A stretch of DNA of 64,000 bases from Amphritea atlantica (GTDB lineage Bacteria; Pseudomonadota; Gammaproteobacteria; Pseudomonadales; Balneatricaceae). The translations under genes were made by a program, and so were the position numbers. A model generated the notes under the pieces. That model was not told the DNA's origin, searched no databases, and saw nothing but the letters and a program-made list of their open reading frames with translations. Shown piece after piece: positions 16,071 to 26,643 of this stretch; position 1 is the first letter of the stretch; each line of letters begins with the position of its first letter. Location: NCBI RefSeq assembly GCF_018860855.1, contig NZ_JAHKQE010000023.1, forward strand, positions 62,001-126,000, in the 5' to 3' direction.

Positions 16071-16153
16071 AGTCGTATTTCCCATATAATTTAGATCGGT
16101 AGCCCGACCGTTACAGTGAATATCAATACCGTTGTTTCGGTGTTACTTATACG

Positions 16154-17458
16154 TTACTTATACAGTGGAAAGCGTTTACACAGGGTTTCAACCTGCGCCT
16201 TAACAGCCGCTTCCACCGCTGAATTATCATCCGGATTAGCCACCAGACCATCGAGCACGTCGTTGATTAGATTACCAATCAGGCGGAACTCTTCGGTGCC
16301 AAAGCCTCGCGTAGTGCCAGCCGGTGTACCCAGACGGATACCCGATGTGACCATCGGCTTTTCTGGATCGAATGGAATACCATTTTTGTTACACGTGATC
16401 CCTGCCCGCTCTAGCGCCGCATCAACCACGTTGCCGGTTAACCCTTTAGGCCGCAGATCCACTAGCATCAGATGTGTATCAGTGCCACCGGTCACAATGG
16501 CGCAACCGCGTTCAACCATGACACTGGCGAGCGCTTTGGCATTATCCACAACCTGCTGAATATAGGTTTTAAATTCAGGACGCAGCGCTTCACCGAAGGC
16601 GACCGCTTTAGCCGCGATCACATGCATCAATGGGCCACCCTGCAAACCGGGGAAAACCGCTGAGTTAATCTTTTTGCCGGTCTCAAGGTCATTGGTGAGA
16701 ATCATGCCGCCGCGAGGGCCGCGCAGGGTTTTATGGGTGGTCGTCGTCACCACATGCGCATGGGGCAGCGGGCTAGGATGCAATCCTGTTGCTACCAAAC
16801 CGGCAATGTGGGCCATATCGACAAACAGATAAGCACCGACTTTATCGGCGATCTCACGGAAACGGGCAAAATCGATTTCACGGGGAATCGCAGAGCCACC
16901 GGCAATAATCATTTTTGGCTGACACTCAACCGCCAGCGCTTCAACGGCATCATAATCGATCCGGTTGTCGGTTTTAGACACGCCATACTGCACCGCGTTA
17001 AACCACTTACCCGACAGTGCCGGACGCGCACCGTGGGTCAAATGACCACCGGCATCCAGTGACATACCTAAAACCGTATCACCGGGCTGTAACAGCGCCA
17101 GCATCACCGCGCCATTGGCCTGTGCGCCGGAATGCGGCTGGACATTGGCAAATTCACAGTTGAACAGCTGCTTCGCCCGTTCAATCGCCAAGCCTTCGGC
17201 CTTATCGACATATTCACAGCCACCGTAATAACGACGACCCGGATAGCCTTCGGCGTATTTGTTAGTCAGCACCGTGCCCTGAGCCTGCATCACGGCTTTG
17301 GAAACGATATTTTCCGAAGCGATCAGCTCAATCTGATGTTCTTGACGGTTAAACTCTTCATTCACCGCAGCCATAATCTCAGCATCACGGCTGGCCAGAT
17401 CTTCGGTAAAAAAGGCTTCGCTCATCGCGTCACCACGATACAGTTCAGTATTATTCAT
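16154..17458 (-). CDS. glyA: Serine hydroxymethyltransferase
   Basis: This PLP enzyme interconverts serine and glycine with tetrahydrofolate, linking glycine cleavage to serine and one-carbon units. The PLP lysine lies in [22 protein letters not shown] and the [10 protein letters not shown] motifs are intact. The frame gives 434 residues from 17458, or 423 from ATG 17425 ([12 protein letters not shown]), which is closer to the usual 417-420; the ribosome binding signals are weak at both. Its position beside gcvH, gcvP and sdaA suggests a glycine/serine catabolic role and perhaps a second glyA copy elsewhere. Confidence 0.95.
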   Translation of the reverse strand: MNNTELYRGDAMSEAFFTEDLASRDAEIMAAVNEEFNRQEHQIELIASENIVSKAVMQAQGTVLTNKYAEGYPGRRYYGGCEYVDKAEGLAIERAKQLFNCEFANVQPHSGAQANGAVMLALLQPGDTVLGMSLDAGGHLTHGARPALSGKWFNAVQYGVSKTDNRIDYDAVEALAVECQPKMIIAGGSAIPREIDFARFREIADKVGAYLFVDMAHIAGLVATGLHPSPLPHAHVVTTTTHKTLRGPRGGMILTNDLETGKKINSAVFPGLQGGPLMHVIAAKAVAFGEALRPEFKTYIQQVVDNAKALASVMVERGCAIVTGGTDTHLMLVDLRPKGLTGNVVDAALERAGITCNKNGIPFDPEKPMVTSGIRLGTPAGTTRGFGTEEFRLIGNLINDVLDGLVANPDDNSAVEAAVKAQVETLCKRFPLYK

Positions 17459-17530
17459 ATTGTTCTTCTCTGTTGCTCTTAGTGAGGTCTGTTTTAATCA
17501 CGCTTATTCGTGCGGCTATCCGCGTTCACA

Positions 17531-18910
17531 TCAGCAGGCAACGACGTTAACCGCCAAACCGCCCTGTGAGGTTTCTTTGTATTTATCTTGCATATCCACA
17601 CCGGTCTGGCGCATCGTTTCGATCACGGAATCCAGGGATACATGATGTTGACCGTCGCCACGCATCGCCAAACGGGCCGCGTTGATCGCTTTCACAGCGC
17701 CCATGGTATTTCGTTCGATACAAGGCACCTGCACCAATCCTTCGATCGGATCGCAGGTGAGTCCTAAGTTATGTTCCATGCCGATTTCAGCGGCGTTTTC
17801 GACCTGTTCTATCGTACCGCCCATCACGGCACAGAGTGCACCGGCGGCCATCGAACAGGCCACGCCAATCTCACCCTGACAGCCGACTTCGGCGGCCGAG
17901 ATAGAGGCGTTTTTCTTATACAACATGCCGATCGCCGCCGCAGTAGCGAGAAAATCAAAGATACCTTGCTCGCTAGAGCCGTGCACAAAACGATCGTAAT
18001 AGGCCAACACCGCCGGGATCACCCCCGCTGCACCATTCGTCGGCGCAGTTACCACTCGGCCACCCGCAGCGTTTTCTTCATTCACGGCGATGGCGAATAG
18101 GTTGATCCAATCCATGACCGTTAATTGATCTTTAAAGGAAGCTTCGGGGCTGCTACGTAACTCTTCATAGAGTTCATTGGCGCGACGTTTAATCCCCAAA
18201 CCACCGGGCAGCACACCTTTTTGTACACAACCACGCTTGATACAGCTATCCATTACCTGCCAGATATCACGGAGGCCTTTCTTGACCTCCTCTTCGCTGC
18301 GCCAAACACTTTCGTTGGCCATCATGATCTGCGCCACACTCAGACCACTACTTTTACACAGCTCTAACAGTTCGACGCCATTATTAAAGTCGTACGGCAG
18401 AACCACGTCATCCGCTGCTACTGCCGATACATCCGCTTCGGCATCGCTGAGGACAAAACCGCCGCCCACCGAATAAAAAATAGCGTCATGCAGGACGATA
18501 CCCGCGGCATCAAACGCCTGAAACCGCATCCCATTCGGGTGCTTAGGCAAGCTCTGGGCAAAATTAAACAGCAACTGTGTTTCAGGACAGAAACTAATCA
18601 GTCGCTGCCCTGCAAGGTTTAATTGTTCGGTTTGCTTAATCTGTTCAACCAACACCGGCACACTATCGGGATCGACCTCATCAGGGGTTTCACCTAGCAA
18701 CCCTACCATCACGGCAATATCAGTAGAGTGTCCTTTACCAGTCATCGCCAGTGAGCCATAAAGCCCCACTTTAACCTGCTCGACCTGCATGAGCTGATCA
18801 CGTTGTTGGAGCTCGGCAAGAAAACGGTTTGCCGCCACCATGGGGCCTACGGTATGAGAACTCGAAGGGCCAATCCCCACTTTAAAGAGATCAAATATAC
18901 TTAATGACAT
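17531..18910 (-). CDS. sdaA: L-serine ammonia-lyase, iron-sulphur type
   Basis: The 459-residue single-chain enzyme converts L-serine to pyruvate and ammonia through a [4Fe-4S] cluster. It has the [21 protein letters not shown] opening split here as [11 protein letters not shown] and PSSSHT, the [16 protein letters not shown] segment with cluster cysteines, [13 protein letters not shown], and a C-terminal VVAC tail cysteine of the kind that reaches the active site in this family. ATG at 18910 with GGAG upstream is chosen; the frame extends ten codons further without a better start. Divergent from the XRE-cupin regulator, with an operator-like palindrome between them. Confidence 0.95.
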   Translation of the reverse strand: MSLSIFDLFKVGIGPSSSHTVGPMVAANRFLAELQQRDQLMQVEQVKVGLYGSLAMTGKGHSTDIAVMVGLLGETPDEVDPDSVPVLVEQIKQTEQLNLAGQRLISFCPETQLLFNFAQSLPKHPNGMRFQAFDAAGIVLHDAIFYSVGGGFVLSDAEADVSAVAADDVVLPYDFNNGVELLELCKSSGLSVAQIMMANESVWRSEEEVKKGLRDIWQVMDSCIKRGCVQKGVLPGGLGIKRRANELYEELRSSPEASFKDQLTVMDWINLFAIAVNEENAAGGRVVTAPTNGAAGVIPAVLAYYDRFVHGSSEQGIFDFLATAAAIGMLYKKNASISAAEVGCQGEIGVACSMAAGALCAVMGGTIEQVENAAEIGMEHNLGLTCDPIEGLVQVPCIERNTMGAVKAINAARLAMRGDGQHHVSLDSVIETMRQTGVDMQDKYKETSQGGLAVNVVAC

Positions 18911-19040
18911 GGTCTCGTTTCTCCAACGTAATACTGCCAAACACTCAGGTAACCAAGATCGAACATAATATTCGACTGATAAGTGCCATCAGGAACTGAA
19001 TCGCAGATTAGCAGCGAGATTTCCCAAAATCAACAAAAAG

Positions 19041-19054
19041 TTTCCTATAGGAAA
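19041..19054. promoter_or_regulatory. Candidate operator of the XRE-cupin regulator (sdaA side)
   Basis: TTTCCTATAGGAAA is a perfect 14-bp palindrome in the 304-bp control region between sdaA and the regulator. A related half-site, ATTGGAAACAGGAA, lies at 19127-19140. The same motif recurs before gcvT. Confidence 0.6.
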
Positions 19055-19214
19055 TATATCGCCCTATAATATCACTCTCTTCCTGTTATCGGCTTCTTTC
19101 ATTGCCTATAGCGGTTGTGTAGTATTATTGGAAACAGGAAGACCTCATTCTTTCACCTGCAATAACCCATACGTGATTGAACCTAAAGACAATTAGGTTT
19201 CTACGGAGTGCCCG

Positions 19215-19850
19215 ATGCCAGACAAACCATCCTTTCTTCAAGAAGAGCAGTTACTCTTCTCGGTCAATCGAGATAATGCCGAAGCGATGGTAGAACCGCT
19301 TGAATTAGGTAAGCGGGTCAGAGAGATTCGACTCAGCCAAAAACTGACACTCGAAGAAGCCAGCAAGCTCACTGGGCTAGCCCGATCCACCCTGTCAAAG
19401 ATTGAAAATGAGCAGATCTCACCCACCTTTACCGCCGTTAATAAACTGGTGAAAGGCTTGGGTATCGATATTCCTCAACTGTTCACACAACCGAAAAAGA
19501 AAACTCCAGGTAGCGGCGGCCGTCGTGATATTACCCGTTGCGGTGAAGGCAAGCCCCACCCGACTCCCACCTATGAGCATGAGCTGCTAGCCACCCAGTT
19601 ATCCAGCAAAAAAATGATCCCGTTTAAAACCACGGTGCGCACCCATTCTTGGGACGAATATGAAGACTGGGTACGGCACGACGGCGAAGAGTTTCTCTTT
19701 GTGCTCAGTGGCAGCATTATGTTTTACAGCGAGTTTTATGAACCGATCGAACTACACACCGGTGACAGTGCCTACTATGACTGCGAGATGGGCCACGCAC
19801 TGGTTTCAACCAGTAAAAAAGATGCGGAAGTACTCTGGGTAACGGCATAG
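19215..19850 (+). CDS. XRE-cupin transcriptional regulator of the glycine/serine genes
   Basis: The 211-residue protein has an XRE helix-turn-helix (about 30-85: KRVREIRLSQKLTLEEASKL, LARSTLSKIENEQISPT) and a C-terminal cupin (about 125-208: HDGEEFLFVLSGSIMFYSE, HTGDSAYYD). Such regulators usually sense a small molecule in the cupin barrel. It sits between sdaA-glyA-gcvHP and gcvT, and matching palindromes occur in both flanking control regions. A local regulator of glycine cleavage and serine deamination is therefore likely; ligand and sign are unknown. The start ATG has only a weak GGAG, at about 8 nt (ACGGAGTGCCCG). Confidence 0.85.
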   Translation: MPDKPSFLQEEQLLFSVNRDNAEAMVEPLELGKRVREIRLSQKLTLEEASKLTGLARSTLSKIENEQISPTFTAVNKLVKGLGIDIPQLFTQPKKKTPGSGGRRDITRCGEGKPHPTPTYEHELLATQLSSKKMIPFKTTVRTHSWDEYEDWVRHDGEEFLFVLSGSIMFYSEFYEPIELHTGDSAYYDCEMGHALVSTSKKDAEVLWVTA

Positions 19851-20022
19851 CGGCTATCCAGTTGCGGTCTAACCAACGAGTAACAGCCATGCTGCCCATT
19901 AGATTGCGAATTTAGTACCGATAGACAAATTTCAGCCAACCAACAACACCTTAGCAACGACCTCAAATAGCCTCAATACGACAGCAACTATCCTCTATGC
20001 GTAACTTTTCTGTTGCAAAATA

Positions 20023-20058
20023 TTTCCTGTTGAATTAATTTTGTTTCCTATTGGAAAC
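20023..20058. promoter_or_regulatory. Candidate operators upstream of gcvT
   Basis: GTTTCCTATTGGAAAC (20043-20058) has perfect 6-bp arms around TATT. A degenerate copy, TTTCCTGTTGAATT, lies at 20023-20036, 20 bp away. Both resemble the 14-bp palindrome upstream of sdaA. No glycine riboswitch was seen in this 280-bp region. Confidence 0.6.
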
Positions 20059-20185
20059 ATATTCTATTACCATAGCATCATTACTGACGATTAACGCCTA
20101 ATCTGCTACGCCAAACAGGCCCAGACTCGCGTTGATTACGATTCACCCTAATGACATTAAAAGCACATCAATAATGGAGACACTC

Positions 20186-21301
20186 ATGTCTGAACTGAAC
20201 AAAACACCGCTTTATGATCTGCATCTCGAACTGGGCGGCAAGATGGTCCCTTTTGCAGGCTTTGAAATGCCCGTTCAGTATCCGTTGGGGGTTAAAAAGG
20301 AACATATCCACACCCGTGAACACGCCGGTCTGTTTGATGTGTCCCACATGGGTCAAGTAAAACTCAGTGGTGCCAACGCCGCCGCTGAACTGGAAAAACT
20401 GGTTCCCGTCGATATTATTGACCTGCCGGTTGGCAAGCAGCGTTATGCGCTGTTCACCAATGAACAGGGCGGCATTATGGATGACCTGATGGTTACCAAT
20501 GCCGGTGATTACCTCTATGTGGTTGTTAACGCTGCGTGTAAAGCACAAGACATCGCTCATATGCAGGCGAACCTCGGTGAAGGCGTAGAACTCGAAGTAT
20601 TGGATGACCGCGCACTGGTTGCCCTGCAAGGGCCAGAAGCCGCTCAAGCACTGTCACGCATCTGCCCTGCTGTGAATGCGATGGTATTTATGGATTCTCG
20701 CCAAGTGACCATCGATGGTGTTGAATGCTTCGTTAGCCGTTCCGGTTATACCGGCGAAGATGGCTATGAAATCTCTATTCCTGCCGCTGAAGCTGAACGT
20801 CTGTGTCGTCTCTTTATTGCACAACCAGAAGTCGAATGTATTGGTCTAGGTGCACGGGATTCGCTGCGTCTTGAATCCGGCCTGTGTCTCTACGGACATG
20901 ACTTAGATGTAAACACCACGCCGATCGAAGGCAGCCTGATCTGGGCGATCAGCAAATGTCGTCGTGCCGATGGTGAACGTGCCGGTGGTTTCCCTGGTGC
21001 TGACAAGATCTTTGATCAAATCGCTAACAAAAACTACAGCCGTAAGCGTATCGGCCTGATCGCTCAGGGCAAAGCGCCTATCCGTGAAGGAGCTGAGCTG
21101 CAGAACGCCGATGGCGTCAAAATTGGTGAAGTTACCAGCGGCAGCTTTGGCCCAACCGTGGGTGTTCCAATTGCGATGGGATATGTCGCAACTGAGTATG
21201 CTGCGCTAGAAACAGAAGTATATGCTCTGGTTCGCGGTAAACAGCTTCCTATGACGGTCGCTAAAATACCGTTCATCGAACAGCGCTATTTCCGCGGCTA
21301 A
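20186..21301 (+). CDS. gcvT: Aminomethyltransferase, glycine cleavage T protein
   Basis: The 371-residue protein takes the aminomethyl group from GcvH and forms methylene-tetrahydrofolate and ammonia. Family signatures include FDVSHMGQ, the folate-site GYTGEDGYEI, GLGARDSLRLE and the C-terminal GEVTSGSFGPT. Length is normal (E. coli 364). The start at 20186 (MSELNKTPLYDLHLELGG) follows GGAG at 6 nt; an in-frame ATG at 20132 would add 18 atypical residues. It is separated from gcvP/gcvH and transcribed divergently from them, but shares the putative operator. Confidence 0.97.
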   Translation: MSELNKTPLYDLHLELGGKMVPFAGFEMPVQYPLGVKKEHIHTREHAGLFDVSHMGQVKLSGANAAAELEKLVPVDIIDLPVGKQRYALFTNEQGGIMDDLMVTNAGDYLYVVVNAACKAQDIAHMQANLGEGVELEVLDDRALVALQGPEAAQALSRICPAVNAMVFMDSRQVTIDGVECFVSRSGYTGEDGYEISIPAAEAERLCRLFIAQPEVECIGLGARDSLRLESGLCLYGHDLDVNTTPIEGSLIWAISKCRRADGERAGGFPGADKIFDQIANKNYSRKRIGLIAQGKAPIREGAELQNADGVKIGEVTSGSFGPTVGVPIAMGYVATEYAALETEVYALVRGKQLPMTVAKIPFIEQRYFRG

Positions 21302-21379
21302 CGCTCGGGTACGCCTCGCTGCGTAGCGCTGATCACAATAGATTAACTAAGCACGCAGCGAACAAGAATAAAGGAACTG

Positions 21380-22327
21380 ATGATGTCTGTTTATACACCC
21401 GTCACCCGTGAACAACTTGAAGGCTACCTACAACAGTATTCTGTAGGTCAACTTATTGATTTTCAGGGCATTGAAGCCGGTGTTGAAAACACTAACTATT
21501 TCGTCACCACCGATGAAGCCAGTTTTGTGCTAACGCTGGTCGAATCAGTGAGTACGGCTCAGTTACCCTTTATTCTTGATTATATTGAACACCTCACAGG
21601 CAACGGTGTTGCCTGTGCTAGCCCGATCCATCTCAACAGCGGTAAACTCTACGGTGAACTAAACGACCGTCCTGCCGTGTTGATGTCTCGCTTAAAAGGC
21701 GCGCCCTTAGACAATCCCAACGATCAGCAAGCCAGTATTATCGGTTTAACGCTCGCCAAAATGCACCGCCTCGCCGATTCACTCAGCCCAGCGCAAGCCA
21801 TACATATTCATCAGTGGTGTGCAGACTTAGGGGATAAGTTAGTGCCTCATCTGCCTGAAGAAGAGCAGCAGATACTGCAATACAATCTACAGGATACCGG
21901 ACAGATCGCTTGGGATACTTTACCCAGCGGCCCGATCCACGCTGACCTATTTCCGGATAACGCCCTGTTTGAAGGTGATCAACTGTGCGGCCTGATCGAT
22001 TTCTATCATGCCTGTTCAGCACCCTATCTCTATGATCTTTGTATCACGCTGAATGCTTGGTGTTATGACGAAAGCAGCGCAACCTATGATTTCAACAAAG
22101 CCTTGTTGATACTCGACAGCTATCAGAGCATCCGCCCGCTAAACAGTGATGAACAGCGTAGTTTCAGCCGTATGTTGCAGGTAGCGGCAATGCGTTTCTG
22201 GCTTTCCCGTTTACGTGATGTTCACTTTCGTAAAGAGGGTGAGGTCGTTACCCGTAAAGACCCCGCCGGCAAGTTACAACTGTTGAAGCTACTCGGTGAG
22301 AATCAACACCTGCAAATGGCTAGTTAA
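21380..22327 (+). CDS. thrB: Homoserine kinase, APH-fold type
   Basis: The 315-residue protein phosphorylates homoserine in threonine synthesis. It belongs to the choline-kinase/APH-like type common in Pseudomonas relatives, not the GHMP type. Signatures: VENTNYFVTT, the catalytic GPIHADLFPDNALF loop and CGLIDFYHACSAPYLYDL with the metal-binding Asp. AAGGAA precedes two consecutive ATG codons (21380, 21383); either may be used. Alone on its strand after gcvT; a weak inverted repeat (21316-21324 with 21353-21361) lies in the gap between them. Confidence 0.88.
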   Translation: MMSVYTPVTREQLEGYLQQYSVGQLIDFQGIEAGVENTNYFVTTDEASFVLTLVESVSTAQLPFILDYIEHLTGNGVACASPIHLNSGKLYGELNDRPAVLMSRLKGAPLDNPNDQQASIIGLTLAKMHRLADSLSPAQAIHIHQWCADLGDKLVPHLPEEEQQILQYNLQDTGQIAWDTLPSGPIHADLFPDNALFEGDQLCGLIDFYHACSAPYLYDLCITLNAWCYDESSATYDFNKALLILDSYQSIRPLNSDEQRSFSRMLQVAAMRFWLSRLRDVHFRKEGEVVTRKDPAGKLQLLKLLGENQHLQMAS

Positions 22328-22411
22328 GCCAAGTTTCTGCATTATTTTTAAGGCGCGATCTCGCTAAAAAAGCACGTACTAAGACAACTTAATACGTGCT
22401 AACACTATTAC

Positions 22412-23287
22412 TTACTGCACCCGCTCAACTTGGTACCCCGCCAACTGTAACTGCTTAATCAATCCTTCATGCCCCGCCAGATGACCACTGCCTACCAACA
22501 CAAACTCAACCGGACGATCACGTAGCATCGCCTTAATCTGTGGCATCCAGTGTTGGTTGCGCCCCACCAGCAAGGTCTGATATTGCGCCGGTGATTCCCG
22601 CCGCATATCCTCCACGATGAGATGCTCCAGCCTATCAAGATCCCCTTGACGCCATGCAGCAAGAATATCGTCGACAAAAGCCGCTGCCTCATCGAGTTCA
22701 TCTAACGACATCCGCATAAAGGTTTCTTCATCCCCCTCACCCATCGACGCCAAAAAACCGATCTGCTGATCAACGGTTTCTAACCCCGATACCGGCTTAC
22801 CCTCTTTCACCGCCCGCGAGTGATAAAAGTCATCAATCCCTTGAGCATCCACGCCGGTCTGTTTCAGATTGAGCATGGTCAGGGTGATCACAATCCCCGA
22901 TGGCCGCAAGCCATTCAACGCCTCAACCGGCAGACCATACTGCTGCCAGACTTTCTCTAAACGCTGATAGAGCCCTGCTGAAATACGCTGCGATAAGCCT
23001 GATCCATCACCATAGCGAATGGCCTGCTGCATTCGCTGCTGCACATCCGCGGTTTGTAGTTGCGCAAGATCGGTTTCAAAAACCAAACGGTCGGCACGGA
23101 TATACGCCCGATCAAACTCAACCGGCAAGGGATAATCTCGCTGACGTAAAACATGCACCGTCCCCCCTAAATACAGCACATTGTCACCGGAGCTCACCTT
23201 CCAGACACTGCTCGCCTGAGCCGTCGTCGCAACAACGGTAAAACAGACCAGTGCTAAAAATTGACGCACTCCTTGGGTAAATTTCAT
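22412..23287 (-). CDS. TraB/GumN family periplasmic protein
   Basis: The 291-residue protein opens with a cleavable signal peptide (MKFTQGVRQFLALVCF, cleavage near ATTAQA-SS) and continues with the TraB/GumN domain: LYLGGTVHVLR with its metal-candidate His, then ETDLAQL, and VLVGSGHLAGHEGL near the C-terminus. The family is thought to be Tiki-like metalloproteases, but the bacterial role is not established. The start ATG at 23287 follows GAGGTG at 5 nt; twelve upstream codons in frame are discarded. Confidence 0.85.
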   Translation of the reverse strand: MKFTQGVRQFLALVCFTVVATTAQASSVWKVSSGDNVLYLGGTVHVLRQRDYPLPVEFDRAYIRADRLVFETDLAQLQTADVQQRMQQAIRYGDGSGLSQRISAGLYQRLEKVWQQYGLPVEALNGLRPSGIVITLTMLNLKQTGVDAQGIDDFYHSRAVKEGKPVSGLETVDQQIGFLASMGEGDEETFMRMSLDELDEAAAFVDDILAAWRQGDLDRLEHLIVEDMRRESPAQYQTLLVGRNQHWMPQIKAMLRDRPVEFVLVGSGHLAGHEGLIKQLQLAGYQVERVQ

Positions 23288-23437
23288 TGCACACCTCATT
23301 AGACTGTTATCCATGATCGCCACAGCAGATCATTATCTCGCTATCATCGTTGACGCTAGATTACCCCTGCCTGAATACAGAAGCCATCCCCGTTATTATC
23401 ATCGCAGTGTCGCTATATTTTTGTTTCAGCGCATAAA

Positions 23438-23460
23438 AAAACCGGCACAGGGCCGGTTTT
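23438..23460 (-). terminator. Terminator of the dad operon
   Basis: AAAACCGGC (23438-23446) pairs with GCCGGTTTT (23452-23460), followed on the minus strand by a T run. It lies 17-39 nt after the racemase stop. Confidence 0.9.
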
Positions 23461-23476
23461 ATAAATATATTCACAC

Positions 23477-24559
23477 TTAACGATTTAAATAGTGTTTATA
23501 CACTCGACGAGTAATACCGGTAAACAGTGTATAAGGGATCGTATCACAGTAGGTTGCTACCTCTGCTGCGGTGACATTTTTGCCCCAGAATTCAACTTCT
23601 GTACCGATATCAGCTCCCTCAATACCGGTTAGGTCGATCCCCAGCATATCCATTGAAACACGACCGATAATACGACTGCGCTGACCGTTCACCCAAACCG
23701 GCGTACCCGTCACCGCGTGACGAGGATAGCCATCGGCATAACCCATCGCAACCGTACCCACACGGGTCGGTTTATCCGCACAGAAATTACCCGCGTAGCC
23801 AACCGTTTCACCGGCCTGAACTTCACGTACCGCAATGACTTCGGAGGTTAACGTCATCGCCGGAATCAATTTATCGGCATTCTCCTGAGCTTCAGGAAAC
23901 GGCGTTGAACCATATAACATCAACCCTGGACGCATCCAATCACGGCGTGCACTAGGCCATGCCAACACGGCAGCCGAGTTAGCCATACAGTGAGGCGCAT
24001 CAAGGCCTTCAGTGGCTTTATTAAACACAGCCAACTGCTTGTCGGTATCCGCCTTGTCCAGCTCATCAGAGTTAAAGAAGTGTGTCATCAAGACGATATC
24101 GGAAACATTATCCAACTGCTTCAGACGTTTAAAGGCGGCCTGATAATCATCTGGATGTACGCCCAAACGGTTCATACCAGAGTTCATTTTTAACCAGACG
24201 GTAATCGGCTTACTCAGTTTAGCCTGAGCAATTTGTTCAATCTGAGCAAGACTATGCACTGCGCACCAAACACCGTGCTCACTGATATAATCCAACTCAC
24301 TGACGTCAAAATAGCCTTCAAGAAGCAACACCGGCTTCTGAATACCGGCCTCAATCAGCTCGGCACCCTCTTCAAGGCAGGCCACACCAAAGGCGTCCGC
24401 TTCAGCTTCCAGCGCTTTAGCGACTTCGATTGCGTCATGCCCATAAGCGTTAGCTTTGACAATAGCGACCGCATGACCCGCAGTGTTCAGGGAACGTGCC
24501 AGTCGGTAGTTGTGCCGGATAGCATCCAGATCAACTGTAATTTTAGCTGCTCGACTCAT
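23477..24559 (-). CDS. dadX: Alanine racemase (catabolic type by context)
   Basis: The 360-residue PLP enzyme interconverts L- and D-alanine. VAIVKANAYGHD holds the PLP lysine; the second catalytic tyrosine region and RVSMDML are intact. It is the last gene of dadA-ridA-alr, the order of the catabolic operon of Pseudomonas, in which the racemase feeds D-alanine to DadA. Sequence alone cannot separate biosynthetic Alr from DadX; the symbol rests on context. Confidence 0.92.
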   Translation of the reverse strand: MSRAAKITVDLDAIRHNYRLARSLNTAGHAVAIVKANAYGHDAIEVAKALEAEADAFGVACLEEGAELIEAGIQKPVLLLEGYFDVSELDYISEHGVWCAVHSLAQIEQIAQAKLSKPITVWLKMNSGMNRLGVHPDDYQAAFKRLKQLDNVSDIVLMTHFFNSDELDKADTDKQLAVFNKATEGLDAPHCMANSAAVLAWPSARRDWMRPGLMLYGSTPFPEAQENADKLIPAMTLTSEVIAVREVQAGETVGYAGNFCADKPTRVGTVAMGYADGYPRHAVTGTPVWVNGQRSRIIGRVSMDMLGIDLTGIEGADIGTEVEFWGKNVTAAEVATYCDTIPYTLFTGITRRVYKHYLNR

Positions 24560-24637
24560 TCTAGTTTACTTTACCCTCTGTTCCGGTCGGCTACCTGCCT
24601 TTTCCTCAACAGGCAACCAGGCACGTTAACTGGTTAT

Positions 24638-25024
24638 TTAAGCGATAACCATAACCGCTTCAACTTCGATATCCGCATCCTTTGGCAGCGCCTTAACAGC
24701 ATAAGCGGCACGGGCAGGATATGGTTGCGCAAAATAACGCGCCATCACTTCATTAACGGTGGCAAAGTTAGCCAAGTCCGTCAGTAGAATATTGACTTTA
24801 ACCAGATCATTCATCGTTCCACCTGCTGCTTCAGCAACCGCTTTCAAGTTCTCAAACACCTGAACGGCTTGAGCTTCAAAAGATTCGGTCACCATTTCCA
24901 TAGTTGCAGGTACCAGCGGAATCTGACCCGACATATAAACGGTGTTATCGACTTTTACAGCCTGTGAATAAGTACCGATAGCAGAAGGAGCATTTTCAGT
25001 CGCGATGATTGTCTTTGTTGTCAT
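24638..25024 (-). CDS. ridA: RidA family imine/enamine deaminase
   Basis: The 128-residue YjgF/RidA protein hydrolyses reactive imines and enamines to keto acids and ammonia. It keeps the family motifs [17 protein letters not shown] and the catalytic arginine in [12 protein letters not shown]. Its place between dadA and the racemase fits removal of the 2-iminopropionate released by D-alanine oxidation. GGAA lies 8 nt before the ATG. Confidence 0.93.
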   Translation of the reverse strand: MTTKTIIATENAPSAIGTYSQAVKVDNTVYMSGQIPLVPATMEMVTESFEAQAVQVFENLKAVAEAAGGTMNDLVKVNILLTDLANFATVNEVMARYFAQPYPARAAYAVKALPKDADIEVEAVMVIA

Positions 25025-25212
25025 GATGTAAATTCCAATAATAAATACTTAATTAAATCAGTGGCGATCAACCCAGTAGTGAGTCGATTCCATGAGTCCG
25101 CATGCCGAATCAGGGGCCGCTAATTATAACGGGTAAAAAAAACTGAGCACAGAGGTATAGTAAATCTTCGCAAGGTGCGTAATAAAAACCTCTGTGCTCA
25201 AAAAATAACGGT

Positions 25213-26472
25213 CTACTTTCGACCGTAGCGGGTAACCGATAAACCTTCAGGATCGATATCAGTTTGCTTACCACTGATGACATCGGCAATAAACTTCCCA
25301 GACCCCAGTGACATAGTCCAACCTAAGGTGCCGTGCCCAGTATTCAGGTAGAGATTAGGATAGCGAGTAGCACCCAGAATCGGCGTACCATCCGGCGTCA
25401 TCGGCCGCAATCCGGTCCAAAATTCAGCCTTCTCAAGATCACCACCACCGGGGAACAGATCACCGACGGTAAACTCAACATTTTTACGCCGCTTTTCCTG
25501 CAGCGAGGTATCGTAAGAGGTGATTTCAGCGGTACCACCGACACGAATACGGTCATCAAAACGGGTGACGGCTACTTTATAGGTTTCATCCATCACCGTG
25601 GAAACCGGCGCTCTAGATTCATCAATAATCGGCAGTGTCAGCGAATAACCTTTGATGGGATAAACGGGGACAACAACGCCCACATTGGCCAACAACAAAG
25701 TACTGTAGCTACCCAAACACATCAGGTAGCGATCCGCAGTCAGCGTTCCTTGATTGGTTTTAACGCCCACAATATCCTGATCATCACTGATCAGCCCTTC
25801 GATTTCAGTATCAAACTTAAATTCAACACCCAGCTTTTTACACTCTTCAGCGAGTCCGTTGGTGAATTTAAAGCAATCACCGGTTTCATCGCCTGGTAAG
25901 CGCAAACCACCGATAATTTTATCTTTCACATAGCCCAGTGCAGGCTCTCGGGCAACACAACCATCACGGTCGAGCACCTCATAATCGACGTTGCACTCAT
26001 CCAGTACAACAATATCTTTAGCCGCCGCATCCAGCTGCTTTTGGCTACGAAACACCTGCAAGGTACCGCCGGTGCGACCTTCATAATCAATTTCGACTTC
26101 AGAACGCAGATCTTTGAAACAATCACGGCTATACTCAGCCAGACGCATCATGCGTGCTTTGTTGGTGTGGTATGATGCTTCTGTGCAGTTGGCCAGCATT
26201 TTGGTCATCCACTTAAGCGTGTTAGCATTCACCTTTGGGTTGATCATCAACGGCGCCAGATCTTGCATCATCCACTTAATCGCTTTAAGTGGTACACCTG
26301 GTGCAGCCCAAGGCGCAGAATAGCCCGGCGAGATCTGACCCGCATTGCCATAACTGGTCTCTAACGCAGGTCCACTCTGCCGATCAACGACGGTCACCTG
26401 ATGGCCCTGTTTGGCCAGGTACCATGCGCTGGTTACGCCAATGACACCGCTACCCAAAATCAAAATTTTCAT
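25213..26472 (-). CDS. dadA: D-amino acid dehydrogenase small subunit
   Basis: The 419-residue FAD enzyme oxidises D-alanine and other D-amino acids to keto acids, passing electrons to the respiratory chain. The N-terminal dinucleotide fold is [19 protein letters not shown] and the family segment [18 protein letters not shown] follows. The C-terminal FAD motif is [17 protein letters not shown] 26472 follows AGGA at 7 nt. First gene of the dad operon and divergent from an Lrp regulator, its likely controller. Confidence 0.95.
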   Translation of the reverse strand: MKILILGSGVIGVTSAWYLAKQGHQVTVVDRQSGPALETSYGNAGQISPGYSAPWAAPGVPLKAIKWMMQDLAPLMINPKVNANTLKWMTKMLANCTEASYHTNKARMMRLAEYSRDCFKDLRSEVEIDYEGRTGGTLQVFRSQKQLDAAAKDIVVLDECNVDYEVLDRDGCVAREPALGYVKDKIIGGLRLPGDETGDCFKFTNGLAEECKKLGVEFKFDTEIEGLISDDQDIVGVKTNQGTLTADRYLMCLGSYSTLLLANVGVVVPVYPIKGYSLTLPIIDESRAPVSTVMDETYKVAVTRFDDRIRVGGTAEITSYDTSLQEKRRKNVEFTVGDLFPGGGDLEKAEFWTGLRPMTPDGTPILGATRYPNLYLNTGHGTLGWTMSLGSGKFIADVISGKQTDIDPEGLSVTRYGRK

Positions 26473-26643
26473 CAAAGAATCCTATCCATTCTTATACTTA
26501 TCACCAACATATGATTCAACTAGTGTATTGTATCTTTGACAGATTATTTTTTTGTATTTAAACTATTTTCAAAAATATTACCCTGCAAAATAGCATCAAT
26601 AAAAATTTTTACCTTCCTTGGGAATGACGGGCAAAGTAACACT

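Noticed and set aside
19851-20185. Glycine riboswitch upstream of gcvT
   Set aside because: No tandem aptamer-like conserved core was seen; the region holds protein-type palindromes instead.
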